NCBI RefSeq assembly: GCF_905220565.1
Contig: NC_059419.1
Coordinates: 4,526,001 to 4,590,000, forward strand
From: Melitaea cinxia
Taxonomy: Eukaryota; Arthropoda; Insecta; Lepidoptera; Nymphalidae
Direction of reading: 5' to 3'
DNA: 64,000 bases
Within the stretch, counting starts at the first letter, position 1. Every line of letters starts with the position of its first letter. The position numbers and the translations under genes were made by a program. The notes under the pieces are model-generated. The model was not told the DNA's origin. It made no database searches and saw only the letters and a program-made list of their open reading frames with translations. This document shows positions 31,477 through 44,578 of the stretch, one piece after another.

Positions 31477-33094
31477 TGACATGTGTACTTTGTACGCACG
31501 CACTTTTTCATTATTGTTATTAACGGTATTTTATTTTTGTGGTATAGATTACAATATAATATATTTTTGTCAATGTATGTTTATATGGTCAATATGGTGG
31601 AATATAAAGTCATTCATCAATTTATAATTTGCCTTACTATTTTTAATGTCAATATACTTTAATTACGTTTTTACCAATATATTTTACTTATAATTTATTG
31701 ATTACCTTTAATTTAAAGCGTATAACATTTTATTTAATTAAAATATATAAGTTTATAAATAAACAAATAGCTACTACAGAATATACGAGTAAATTAATAT
31801 CGTTAGAAATAAATCATCGATACAAAACAATGTAGCTCATCCGTACGCACTGTGTATGTGTGCTTAAACATGTTATGAACTAGTGTGCGTGTCGTGTTGC
31901 ATTTCTTTCTCGTATTGTAATTTATTGGTCTGTAACGAAGTTAATTATTGCGATTTTTGTATTAAACGTTGGAAATTATTTTTAGCCTCGGCATATGGAG
32001 CCTTTTTACTAAGAAATTGTTTCGATGTTTTTTTGAAAATCGAACGCGATCGTAAATTCGTATTGTTTAAAATTTTTATAAAGAATGATTCGAATTTATG
32101 AAATTCGAATATGGAATCTCGGATTCGTGTGAGACGCGTTTTTTGTTTATGACAATCGTTTAATTCTGTGTATTTTATTTTTATAATGTTGTATTTTAAA
32201 AATGTGACTGTCATTGTTTTATAACGAATTAAATTAAGCTTTAATGTTAAAATTTTGATCAAAATAAGGAAATTAAAAAATGCAATTTTTTTTTCGGTTA
32301 TGACATTTCCATTAATTTAGACTACTACAAAAGTTAAGTGTTTATCTGTATATTTTTTATGGCGTTGTATTTTAAGAGTGTCGTCATTGGCAATGCACTA
32401 AGTGCAGTCCATAAAAAAAACCCTCAGGTGTCAATATGTCATTATGTTATTACAATAGGTATTGTTACAACTTATATTTGTCCGTCAGTGGTCGTTTAAA
32501 TTTTTTTGATCTATTATTGCTTATTACGGATAGAATTTAGACACAAATTTCATACTGATTGTGTCTAGTTAGATATATATAGTTAGATTATTATATATAT
32601 TATTTATTTGTATAGATAAACTTAATCTTTTTGCTACTTCATTTTGTGCAGGAAATTTCTCTACCATATGAGACTTCGATGTAGTATTGATGATGATTAG
32701 TGAGTATTAGACGTTGTGGTATTTTATGTAATATCTGAGGTTGGTGCTGTGATCCTCACTGACGTAATTCATACCAGAAACTATAATTTGTACAAATATT
32801 AATTTTGGACCAGCGATCGCTAGTGTTAAAGCAACTCTCGCACAATTACGTAAAGCCGGTTGTGCTACAAAAATAAATTATATCTTAATTACTAATTAAA
32901 CACGACAAAATACAATAAAACGCAAACAATTTACTTTTGAATACCCATACACTTTATCGTAAATACTTGAATTAATTAAAACTTAAGCAAATTAACAACA
33001 AAGCATTTGTCACAAAGAACAATGAAATAACTTACTACATATTAAGACGTGTTCTTATTACTTGTTGTTATTTAAATTTATGAAGACACGTTAT
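31477..33094. other. AT-rich unique-looking stretch
   Basis: No repeat family shared within the window except AATTCGAATATGGAATC at about 32,102. Overlapping ORFs of 72 and 105 codons on opposite strands (31,883-32,262) show no known domains and are rich in Lys, Asn, Phe and Ile, as expected for AT-rich chance ORFs. Confidence 0.4.
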
Positions 33095-33235
33095 CGCAGT
33101 GGTCAAAGTAACTGGCTGAGTCTTTAGTTCCCGTGAGGTCGATTCCTGCATAATGTTCGTATTGGCCATACAGATGTTTGTTATGATCTGGGAGTTTGTG
33201 TTTGTGTTGTGAGTACATCTGGACTTGAACATAGA
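33095..33235 (+). mobile_element. SINE family A, 5' half
   Basis: The head TATCGCAGTGGTCAAAGTAA with B-box-like GAGGTCGATTCCTG, followed by GTATTGGCCATACAGATGTT and TGATCTGGGAGTTTGTGTTT. It stops before the 3' half. Confidence 0.65.
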
Positions 33236-33954
33236 ATTTTCGTCATGCTGGGGGTCGTCAAGTTTGACATATCATCTATTAAGGAGTTCATTAAATTTTT
33301 TTTAAATGTAGACCCTTAGACAATAATGCGCAATAAGAATACAAAATATTAGAAAAATAAAAAGTTAGAAAAAAAAAGACGAATGAAATCAACAAAGTCA
33401 TTCATAAGTTATGGTGTGACCAAGAGCAAATAGGAATTGATTTATAGGGGTTACAAAATAGCAGTTCTGCTATAAAGACCAAAACAAGACAAAACATTTA
33501 AATCTAGAGTACCTAATCCAAGCGAATAGCTTCCAAGCAATCGAGTCTTCCAGATATACTATAAAAGGCAATAATAAGAAATGCTCAGATCTCATTCTAG
33601 ATATCCAACATTGTTGTAATTATTGAGGATTCTCGATAATCGATAATTGAATTCTGAACGTATTTTCTTACGAGAACAAAAAATAATACTTTTTAAACAC
33701 TAACAGCGCTGCTCTTGTAAGTACTTAATGTAAATAGTTGTTGCAAAATTGATTGTTAAGTATATATAAATAGATGTTGTTTTAAACTGAGTATTTTAAA
33801 TCAAATCGGATAAATTTGCTTGTTGTACAAAAATAACTATTAATAGACGTGTTTGTGATTGTGAAAACCAATTACAGAGATAAACAATAATACTATTAAG
33901 AGCTGTTGGAACACGAGAAAAACCATTTTTAGGCACTATTGCTAATCATTATAA

Positions 33955-34270
33955 TCACTTCAGCCTATCGCAGTCCACTGTTGGACATCCTATGTGTGTT
34001 GCCCATAGTCACCACACTCGGCAGGCGGGCCGGTGACCGCAGGGCTGGCTTTGTCGCACCGAAGACGCTGCTGTCCGTCTTCGGCCTGTGTATTTCAAAG
34101 CCAGCAGTTGGATGGTTATCCCGCCATCGGTCGGCTTTATAAGTTCCAAGGCGGTAGTGGAACTGTGTTACCCTTAATCGCCTCATACGACACCCTCGGG
34201 AAGAGGGGGGGTGGCTACATTCTTTATTACCGTAGCCATTTAAGTAAGTAAGTAAAGATTTTGTTGTAGC
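33955..34270 (-). mobile_element. RTE-derived internally deleted element
   Basis: Minus-strand copy of the 11,940 element: TCACTTCAGCCTATCGCAGT at the left (3' tail reversed) through GGCAGGCGGGCCGGTGACCG to ACCGTAGCC at the right. Candidate 8-bp duplication CATTATAA (33,947-33,954 and 34,271-34,278). The 5' end has a local tandem duplication of about 35-40 bp (34,222-34,296, repeating GTAAGTAAGTAAAGATTTTG). ORFs here are shadows. Confidence 0.7.
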
Positions 34271-34299
34271 CATTATAAAGTAAGTAAGTAAAGATTTTG

Positions 34300-35384
34300 A
34301 TGATTTGCTTAAAATTGTAAACACCCAAATCTCACAAGATATTTTTAATTTTTAGTTTGCATTTAGACCACTTTAAAGTGCCTGTTTTCCATGATTATTT
34401 TTGGCATAACGTAATGCTTGTGAGTTAGTTTTAAAAGTTTCTAAAACGAAACGTTTAAAATTTATAATTCTACATCAATCAAGGAAAACTAGGAGGCTTC
34501 ATAATTCCAATAAATCAGATAATCAGATAAAACACGTGCGTGAAAAATGTAAATTGTCAGATATAAGCAAATACAGCGTATAGATATAGAACACTAAATG
34601 TGACATTGGCACTGGCCCAAATAATCACTTCTTAAATTGAGAAGACTAGCAGCTGATATTGAGAGGCATCAGCTTCAAAACGAGACGAGACTGAGACTCA
34701 AATCCTCACGGAGAAAGAACTAGACTACGCCTGCTAGTGCAAAAAAAGCTTAGACGTGTGGTCAGAAATGCACATATGATGTATCCGATGATATATATAT
34801 ATACATCCATAGATGATCACTTTTTATCAGGGGTGCTTTACGCTTTTCTAAGATGACAACCCTAGAACACTGTTACGTAAAACAATAAAAAAAAAAAACT
34901 ATAACTAAAATTTAAGCATTATTAATTATAAAATGAAACCATATAATTTCTCACGCGAATTTTTCACTCGATACCTGTTCAAAATGTAAAAAGTAGCAGA
35001 TCGAATTACAAAATACGCGGGGTTAAGCCTAGTTTACAATGATCGACCTCATCAGGAAATGGGGTCACATAGTTCAGATTTATCAGTTTTTTCGTAAAAA
35101 ATGCATATAAAAAAAATGTGATAGCATTTTAAACGTATTACTTTTAAAGTTCGTCGAGCGTAAGGAGATAACCCTAAAATTGGGGTGAATCGTGGGAAAT
35201 GGTATCAATGGGGCCTTTGCGACCGCGACCTGAATGGAGACACCAAGGTTAATGTGTATCATTTTTATATTTTATTTTTTAATATTAATAAAAAGCTTCA
35301 GTAATAATACATCGAATATAAAGAAGCAAAATTCTATTTTGAAGTTACATTAAACTTAGTCAAAATATATATATATTTATAATA
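34300..35384. other. Non-coding stretch
   Basis: AT-rich; short TA run at about 34,793. No supported gene. Confidence 0.4.
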
Positions 35385-35640
35385 TATATAATACTATTAA
35401 ACGAGCAATTCTTGTATATATGTATATATAATCTGAATCTCGGAAACGGATCCAACGATTTTCATGAAATTTATTATGCAGGGGATTTCGGGGGCGATAA
35501 ATCAATATAGCTAGGATTCATTTTTAGAAAATGTCGTTTTGTCCCTGTTTTTAGGCAATGAAAAAATGGCTATATATATCGTTAGAATACGAAGGTTAGG
35601 ACCACGGTTCAAATCCCCATGCAATCATGATTTTTTATTT
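35385..35640 (+). repeat. Interspersed repeat of Helitron-associated type
   Basis: Contains CGAGCAATTCTTGTATATAT, GATTTTCATGAAATTTATTA and GGTTAGGACCACGGTTCAAA. I recall this combination as a common lepidopteran interspersed repeat; it occurs once here, so ends are not defined. Confidence 0.35.
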
Positions 35641-35772
35641 AAATAACCAGTTTTTTATTATTATGTCGGTAAAATCGGAAAATATTATTCATACTTTATC
35701 AATATGTAATTCGTATTTAAAATAATTTCCAAAAAACACGATTTACTAAAAATACCTTGATAAGCTCGGTCA

Positions 35773-35802
35773 CCCAGGTACTATATATATATAGTACCTG
35801 GG
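35773..35802. repeat. 30-bp perfect palindrome
   Basis: CCCAGGTACTATATA followed directly by its exact reverse complement TATATAGTACCTGGG. It lies 10 bp before an RTE tail that is embedded in (AT)n. Confidence 0.95.
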
Positions 35803-35811
35803 TATATATAT

Positions 35812-36003
35812 ATCATCATCATCACTTCAGCCTATCGCAGTCCACTGCTGAACGTAGGCCTCCCCAAGTTCGCGCCACACATCCCGGTCTTCCGCAATCC
35901 ACATCCAGCCTACACCGGCAATCTTACGTAGATCGTCGGTCCAACGGGCCGGAGGACGTCCCACCCTGCGTTTGCCAAGACGCGGTCTTCACTCTAGGAC
36001 CCG
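35812..36003 (-). mobile_element. 5'-truncated RTE 3' end inside (AT)n
   Basis: Reversed RTE tail: ATCATCATCATCACTTCAGC, then GAACGTAGGCCTCCCCAAGT, down to CACTCTAGGACCCG. It encodes on the minus strand the same broken C-terminal segment as 22,635. TATATATAT flanks both sides, so it probably inserted in a TA repeat. The 146-codon plus-strand ORF is an artefact of this and the AT array. Confidence 0.75.
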
Positions 36004-38320
<2,317 letters not shown>

Positions 38321-38530
38321 CGGTGCGGTGCGGTGCGGTGGGGTCGTAGTCGTTGTCGTAGTCGTAGTCGTAGGCGTAGTCGTAGTCGTAGTCGTAGTCG
38401 TAGCCGTAGTCGTAGCCGTAGTCATAGTCGTAGTCGTAGTCGTAGTCATAGGCGTAGCCGTAGTCGTAGTCGTAGTCGTAGCCGTAGCCGTAGTCATAGT
38501 CGTAGTCGTAGTCGTAGTCGTATTCGTAGT
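38321..38530. repeat. (GCGGT)n followed by a (GTAGTC)n hexanucleotide array
   Basis: GCGGTGCGGTGCGGTG at about 38,321-38,340, then about 30 units of GTAGTC with GTAGCC, GTAGGC and GTCATA variants to 38,530. Because TAG and TAC fall in only one of three frames, long ORFs of alternating residues (VVVV, SRSR, YDYD, TTAT) appear on both strands. These are artefacts unless expression says otherwise. Confidence 0.95.
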
Positions 38531-38824
38531 CGATTTGAAAAATCATTTTGTCAGGCTCATTTATGTGCGCTCGACGAGTACAGCTGTTCATAAAATTTTT
38601 GGAGTTCGCGGATCTGAGGGCGAGCAAACCATTCTACCATCTTAACAAAATTTAATAAATTTTAATGTTATTTAATATATATTATTATTTTATATTTTTC
38701 TATTTCTAATTTATTTATACTTCTAATCTAGATGTCCAAAATTATTTAAAATTGTATTGGGTAAATATACCAATTTCTATTTATAAGTGGTAATTATTAA
38801 CAGAAGATATGATATTATTATTTT
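38531..38824. other. AT-rich spacer
   Basis: Nothing recognised. Confidence 0.4.
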
Positions 38825-39316
38825 CTTCGACGGTTTCGCGGGTTCCATTTCCGCTCGGGATGGATATTTGTATTTTTATCTTTTCGGTTTGATTTTCATA
38901 TCCCGGTTGTTATCATAAATACATGATAGCGATCGTTACTAATCGTAGACGCCAACCCGCAACCCGCAACCCGCAGTGGAGCATCGTGGTGGATTAAGCT
39001 CCAACGACTGGCCCGTTGGCGCAGTTTGTAGTGACCCTGATTTCTGCTCCGAGGGTTGTGGGTTCGATTCCCACCCCGTCTGGGTGTAATATAAATATTT
39101 ATTTTTATATTTATATATGTATTATTTATAAGTATGTTTATCGAAAAAACAAAATTGTAGCTATATACCAGTTGGCTGTTACCTATAACACAAGCATTAA
39201 GTTTGCTTACTTTAGGAACAGACGACCGTGTGTGTATTGTGTAGATATTTAAAAAAAAATCCTTCTCATAAATAGAAAGAGACTTATGCTCAGCAGTGGG
39301 ATATTACAGGCTGAAT
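38825..39316 (+). mobile_element. SINE family A copy interrupted by SINE family B
   Basis: Head-like GACGGTTTCGCGGGTTCC at about 38,830, body CCCGGTTGTTATCATAAATA, a triplicated AACCCGC (about 38,953-38,972), then GGATTAAGCTCCA at about 39,003. The rest of the SINE (TCCTTCTCATAAATAGAAAG to GGGATATTACAGGCTGAA) resumes at 39,260. The complete copy at 18,795 shows the two pieces belong together. Confidence 0.75.
39007..39257 (+). mobile_element. SINE family B, complete-looking, nested in family A
   Basis: tRNA-like head CTGGCCCGTTGGCGCAGTTT with B box GGGTTCGATTCCCA, then the body (TACCAGTTGGCTGTTACCTA, CGACCGTGTGTGTATTGTG) and an A run. It serves as the empty-site reference for the split copy at 20,843. 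The 78-codon ORF is a shadow. Confidence 0.75.
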
Positions 39317-40114
39317 GCATGCATGATATTATTATTTGCTCCAAGCTAATTTATTATAAGTACCTATGTTACTAACAATGGTATCGCTCGCTTCAGCCTG
39401 TCCCACTGAGTCTATGACATAGTAGATATATATAAAAACACTTTTGAACTAATACTTTTAAAGTAATTTATATCGAAAAAAAAAAAATACTATGGTTTGA
39501 GATTTTTTTCTTGAATATTAAAAAAGAAAATCACACGATCACTAGACGAGTTCAATAAGTATTAGGCATTTTTACACAGCAGGAATTTCAGCAGACCTTG
39601 CCTTTTGCAGGACAAATGAAAAAATAATGCATAAAAATCGTCGGTCGTTCGTATGTTCACCACTTTATAATTTTATACTTTATATGAGTAAAAAGTGTGC
39701 CAACGAAATAGGTATAATTACAGCTTAGCGGGCGGCGCGCGAGGCGTTCACGAAAATGCGCTATGTAAAAACGTCGTATTCGTAAATGTTAGTAAATGTG
39801 ACGAGAAAAAAGAATACGCGCGAAACTGGGATTTTAAATTTATAAATATGTCAAAGATTAGTACTTATATTTAAGTTTATTGAATATAAAATTAATGGCG
39901 AGAACACTGATAGAGTTCAGTGTTTGAATTTGTTGAGTAAGATAACTTCAGGTTAGATCAATTTAGATTGTTAGATTATATACAGATTAGCCGCGTAACT
40001 TATTCCGTATAAGACATAAGTCCGTAAGAATTTCGGGATAAAGTAACCCATTTTACTATTGATCACTAGCTATCTACGTACCTACCGATATTTATTGCAA
40101 TAGAGTTAGTAGTT
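39317..40114. other. Non-coding stretch
   Basis: AT-rich with a small CpG patch at 39,725-39,760 (GCGGGCGGCGCGCGAGGCGT). A possible scrap of SINE family C at 39,576. No gene. Confidence 0.4.
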
Positions 40115-40730
40115 TTTAACCGACTTCCAAAAAAGGAGGAGGTTCTCAATTCGACTGTATTTTTTTTTAATGTATGTTACATCAGAACTTTTGACCGGGT
40201 GGACCGATTTCGACAAATTTTGTTTTAATCGAAACGTGGTGTGTGTCAATTGGTCCCATTTAAATTTATTTGAGATCTAACAACTACTTTTCGAGTTATA
40301 TCTAATAATGCGTTTTTACTTCACGCTTTTTTCGTCGACCTACGTTGTATTATATCGCATAACTTTCTACTAGATGTACCGATTTTAATAATTCTTTTTT
40401 TGTTGGAAAGAGGATATCCCTAGTTTAGTACCATGATAAGGAAACCAGGATCTGATGATGGAATCCCAGAGAAATTGAGGGAAACTCTCGAAAATCCGCA
40501 ATAACTTTTTACTGGGTATACCGATTTTGATAATTTTTAATTTAATCGAAAGCTGGTGTTTAATCATGTGGTTACATATAAATTTTATCGAGATTTGATA
40601 AGTACTTTTTGAGTAATCTTTGATAACGCGTAGTTACTTTTTATATACAATTTTTTCGTCGATCTACGTTGTGTTACTCGTCGATGTAATTGAAGTCGGT
40701 TTTTTTTTCGTTTGCGAGCAAACACAATTA
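40115..40730 (+). mobile_element. AACCGACTTCC element, copy 3
   Basis: AACCGACTTC at 40,118-40,127, then GAAGTCGGTT, T run and hairpin GTTTGCGAGCAAAC before ACAATTA. Closest to copy 1. The 60-codon minus ORF is a shadow shared with copy 1. Confidence 0.75.
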
Positions 40731-41672
40731 TTACTTAAAAGCTTGCTAAAGACACAATTGATTTGAGAATGAATTGGTAAACAAAAAAACTATCGCATTA
40801 ATATTAATATTATCTGCATCTCGCGATTTCACCCCTCGGGATTCACAGATCGGAATAGAACGTTGCTTAAATGTTATTTTGGATCTCCAGATGTCTATTT
40901 ACCAAGATTCATTACAATCAATTTAGTAGGTTTTGCGTGAAAGAGTAACAAGCATCGATCCATCCATCCGTTCTCACAAACTTTCGCATTTCTAATATTA
41001 ATAGGATTAGGATTATCATCGACTGCGACATAGATAGCTGTCGATATAAAACTCTTGCAGCACCACGTAACGACGAAAGTAAGGATTAGAAAAGAAAGGG
41101 CAGGTATTAACTTTCGAAACTCATTTGCAATATGAAACAATTAAATATTCGTTCACACCAGTTTTTTTCTATCAGATGGTTACGCCACCCCGGGCGAGTA
41201 GTTATACCTACGTTTATATTTACGAGTTTCCTACCCTTATATCTAGCCAATTACACTTACTATAATTTAATCTAAATTAATAAAAAAAATCCATTTAATT
41301 CGGCGAGATAACGCTCGAAGCCTAAGCTCCAAAAATGTGACGCAAAAATGTCCGCCGCGCCTCTGCCGCCGACGGCATAGTTGTTGTCGAACAGAGAAAT
41401 GTCAGTTTTGTTCAAAAAGTAAATTTTGAAAATTAATAACGGCCGGCCGCCGCATTGTTGCGCGTCCTGACGTCCTTTAATTAGAAATATTTCGTGATTT
41501 TCGCTTTTTCTCTCGAGCGAACGGTTTCATTTTGAAGTATTTTTAATTTGTTGCCGTTGACATTGTCATTAAAAAAATATATACTTTTTTTTCATTTCAA
41601 TGTTATTATTTGAAAATTTTTAATATAATTCGTTTTATCGTTACAGTTATTATGGTATAAGATTTTACGTAG
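40731..41672. other. Non-coding stretch with a CpG patch
   Basis: Unique-looking. A CG-richer patch lies at about 41,335-41,480 (GTCCGCCGCGCCTCTGCCGC, GGCCGGCCGCCGCATTGTTG). No ORF with a known domain. Confidence 0.4.
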
Positions 41673-41804
41673 ACATTCCCAGATATTTTTTTTTTAAGTA
41701 GTACTTGCAATCAGTCTGTCCGAACTATAAGCAAATTGGTTGTGATATTCGTCTGTGGCTGAGTGTGCCTCCAATGAGACATCTACTCTCAGTTTTTCTC
41801 CAGT

Positions 41805-44474
41805 TCACTGTCTGTTTTGTAGTTCCAGTATGTTATGCCTTCTTAACCTTTTGATACAGTCGTCGATAGTTAATTGACGGGCTAGCTCATTCGGGTGGTT
41901 TAATAGCCTTTCCTTATATCTTGAGGTATTGGACCGGATCTCGTGCCTCACAGAATTCATCGATAGGTGTTGCATGATCTCATTGTTGGTGACGTACCAG
42001 GGTACATTGGCTATAGATATAAGTATTTTGTTCTGTTGCCTCTGGATTACATTTACATTAGAGTCGCTTGCGCTTCCCCATAGCTGTATCCCGTACGTCC
42101 ATGTTGGTTTAATTATCGCTTTGTAGAGCAAGAGCTTCTTATCTAGCGATAGTTTTGCATTTCTACCTAGCATCCAGTACAGATTCCGGTGTTGTATGGA
42201 TATTTCGTCTCTCTTGGCCTTAATGTGGTTTTTCCATGTTAGACGGCGATCGAGGTGTAGACCCAAATATTTTACGCAATCGCTGGTGGGTAGTGTGTTG
42301 TCGCTAAGTTTTACCGGAGGGCAATTTGCTTGTCGGAGGGCAAAAGTTACCTGCAGCGATTTAGTAGCGCTTGCTTTTATCCGCCACGTCTGCATCCATT
42401 TGTTCACTTTGTCTAGGCCAACTTGTAGCGTATCCGATGCTTGTCTAGGATCGGCACTAGAAGCAAGAATTGCCGTATCGTCTGCGTAGGTGGCAGTTAC
42501 AACGCCGGGTGTTAAGGGCAGATCAGCCGTATAGAGCGTGTAGAGCACAGGTCCAAGGACTGACCCTTGCGGTACTCCAGCATTTATTGCATAGAAATCT
42601 TAAGTTTTCTCAGCCTCTTTAACGTAAAAAATTCTCCCAGACAGATATGATTCCATTATAAGGAAATAGCTATGGGGTAGAGTCTGTTTTATTTTGCAGA
42701 GCAGACCTCTGTGCCACACCTTGTCAAAAGCCTGTTGTATGTCCAGGAATGCCGACGAGCAATATTCTTTGTTTTCTAGGCTCCTTCGTATCGATGCACA
42801 GACTCTGTGGGCCTGTTCCACGGTTCCATGTTGAGGTCTAAAGCCAAACTGGTGATTCGGTATAATATCTCGCTCCATGAGAATTGGAGCTAATCTCCTG
42901 AGTAACAACTTTTCAAAGACTTTTGACAGTACCGGTAGCAAGCTAATTGGTCGATATGAAGTTTTATCATATGGTGTTTTGCCTACTTTGTGGATCATTA
43001 TGATTTGTGAAACCTTCCATAAGCTAGGGATGTACTGGAGTCTAAGCATAGCATTATAAAGCGCTGTGATGAGGACAATGGCCTTTCTTGGCAATTGCAC
43101 GAGTATTTCTTTGGTTATCAGGTCGAATCCCGGGGCCTACCTGTTATCAAGGTTTCTGATGATCCTCTGAACTTCCTGTGGAGATGCGGGTTTAATGGGT
43201 AGTTCTAGTTGTAGGTCTTGGGCTAGTATCGAGTTCACATCAATTTCCAGGTTTTGACCTGCAGCCTCATTAGGCGAAAAGACCATTGACAGGTGTTCTG
43301 CAAACAAGTCTGCTTTTTGTTTATTTGTTCTGGCCCACCCGCCATCACCAGATCTGATAGGGGGCTTGAGTTCCTGAGGTCTATCACCTGCTTTCGCGGA
43401 TCGCCACAGCGAGTAGTTGGTAGAGCTAGTTGCTGTCATAGTTTCTAGTTTGCTTTGAAGTGTGTCGTCGTCAGCCTCTCTGATCATTTGCCTCAATTCG
43501 ACGATAGCTCTATTTAAATCCCTCTTGTCCTCACGATGACGACTCAGATGCCATCTGCGGCGAAGCCTGCGTTTCTCTGCGATTTTATTTCTTATTTCAA
43601 GGGGGTAATTTGTGTGCAAACGTTTCTTTTTCAACTCTGGGGTGTTCCGCCAGCATGCTTCCTGGACAACTTTGGTAAATCTCTCCAGCGCTGCATCGAT
43701 CTCCATTGTAGTTTTCAGTTTAATGTTTAGTCGCACAGAGTCTTCAACAAATTCCCGGAAGCCACTTCAGTCCTTGTGCGAGTTACTAAGGTGCATGGGT
43801 CTTTCAAACTCGATTATAGTAGTACTGAATGTAAGTATTACAGGAGTGTGATCAGACGAACTGTCAAAACATGGATGGACTTTAAGGTAGCCCCCAGAAA
43901 TGCCACCGGTAATGAAAAAGTCCAGCAAGTCTGGCAGTTTGTTGTTATCCGTTGGCCAGTATGTCGGCTGAGGAGTGGAAGCGATGCGCAGGCCCATTGT
44001 ATCGATGCACTGTTTGAGTTGTCTACCCCTCGTAGTAATCAGTCTTGAGCCCCAGTGAGTATGCTTCGCGTTCCAATCACCTCCAGCAACAAATCTAGTA
44101 CCCAACGTAGCGAAATAAGCTGAGAACATGGTAGTGTCTATGCTATGTTTTGGGGGGCAATAAACCGCTGACATGGTAAGGTGTCCACTGTTGTCCGCTA
44201 GAGCTATTGTAGTAGCCTGAATATAATCCGTCTTGTACTCAGCTAGAAGATGGTGCTTTATATTTTCCTTAACCATTATTGCGGTTCCTGCATGAGCTGT
44301 ACCATCTGGATGGTTGGTAAGGTAAGTAAGGAATCCACGTATCTTTATCTTGCTCTTTTGCGTACAGTGAGCCTCCGATATTAGTACAAGATCCAGTTTG
44401 TGTTCCGATATTAGTACTTCAAGGTCTTGTTTATTGGGTGCAAGCCCATTTATGTTCCAGGTTGCAATCCGCAA
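41805..44474 (-). pseudogene. Jockey-like ORF2 (endonuclease-reverse transcriptase) with three in-frame stops
   Basis: One reading frame of 890 codons on the minus strand, broken only by TGA at 43,769-43,767, TAG at 43,139-43,137 and TAA at 42,602-42,600; no frameshift is needed. The APE endonuclease is at the N-terminus: TWNINGL, GGDWNAKHTHWGS and SSDHTPVIL (D-H dyad). Reverse transcriptase motifs follow: SYRPISLLPVLSKVFEKLL, GFRPQHGT, AFLDIQQAFDKVWH, GVPQGSVLGP (just after the third stop) and TYADDTAIL, then YLGLHLDRRLTWKNHI. It ends ...LELQNRQ before TGA at 41,807. It would have nicked target DNA and copied its RNA. The stops and truncation make it inactive. The frame opens at about 44,474; no clear ATG is left. 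Confidence 0.85.
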
Positions 44475-44476
44475 GC

Positions 44477-44566
44477 CTATGTTGTGAGTTTCGACAAGAG
44501 CGTTGTTAAGCGTCCCATCAGAGTACTCATTTGTTGTAAGAGTAGGTCTAGCTTTTCTGCTTGTTT
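44477..44566 (-). pseudogene. C-terminal remnant of Jockey ORF1
   Basis: The last 29 codons and TAG (44,479-44,477) of an upstream ORF in a different frame: begins KQAEKLDLLLQQ and ends LTTLLSKLTT. It abuts the ORF2 frame, as Jockey-type ORF1/ORF2 junctions do. Truncated by incomplete reverse transcription at 44,566. Confidence 0.6.
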
Positions 44567-44578
44567 ACATTCCCAGAT

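Larger units (their letters stand above)
41685..44566 (-). mobile_element. 5'-truncated Jockey-like non-LTR retrotransposon
   Basis: Flanked by a perfect 12-bp duplication ACATTCCCAGAT (41,673-41,684 and 44,567-44,578). On the minus strand it runs from the last 29 codons of ORF1, through an endonuclease-reverse transcriptase ORF2, a short 3' UTR and a poly-A tail (T run at about 41,686-41,695 on +). Length 2,882 bp. APE-type endonuclease, YADD reverse transcriptase and a simple poly-A tail point to the Jockey clade. Confidence 0.85.

Noticed and set aside
33939..34324. ORFs with SHRRRCCPSSACVFQ-type sequence (also near 11,950 and 50,832)
   Set aside because: They fall in the non-coding RTE 5' region shared by the deleted derivatives; different frames are open in different copies.
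39571..39600. Fragment of SINE-like family C (CACAGCAGGAATTTC)
   Set aside because: Only about 15 bases match; too short to call.
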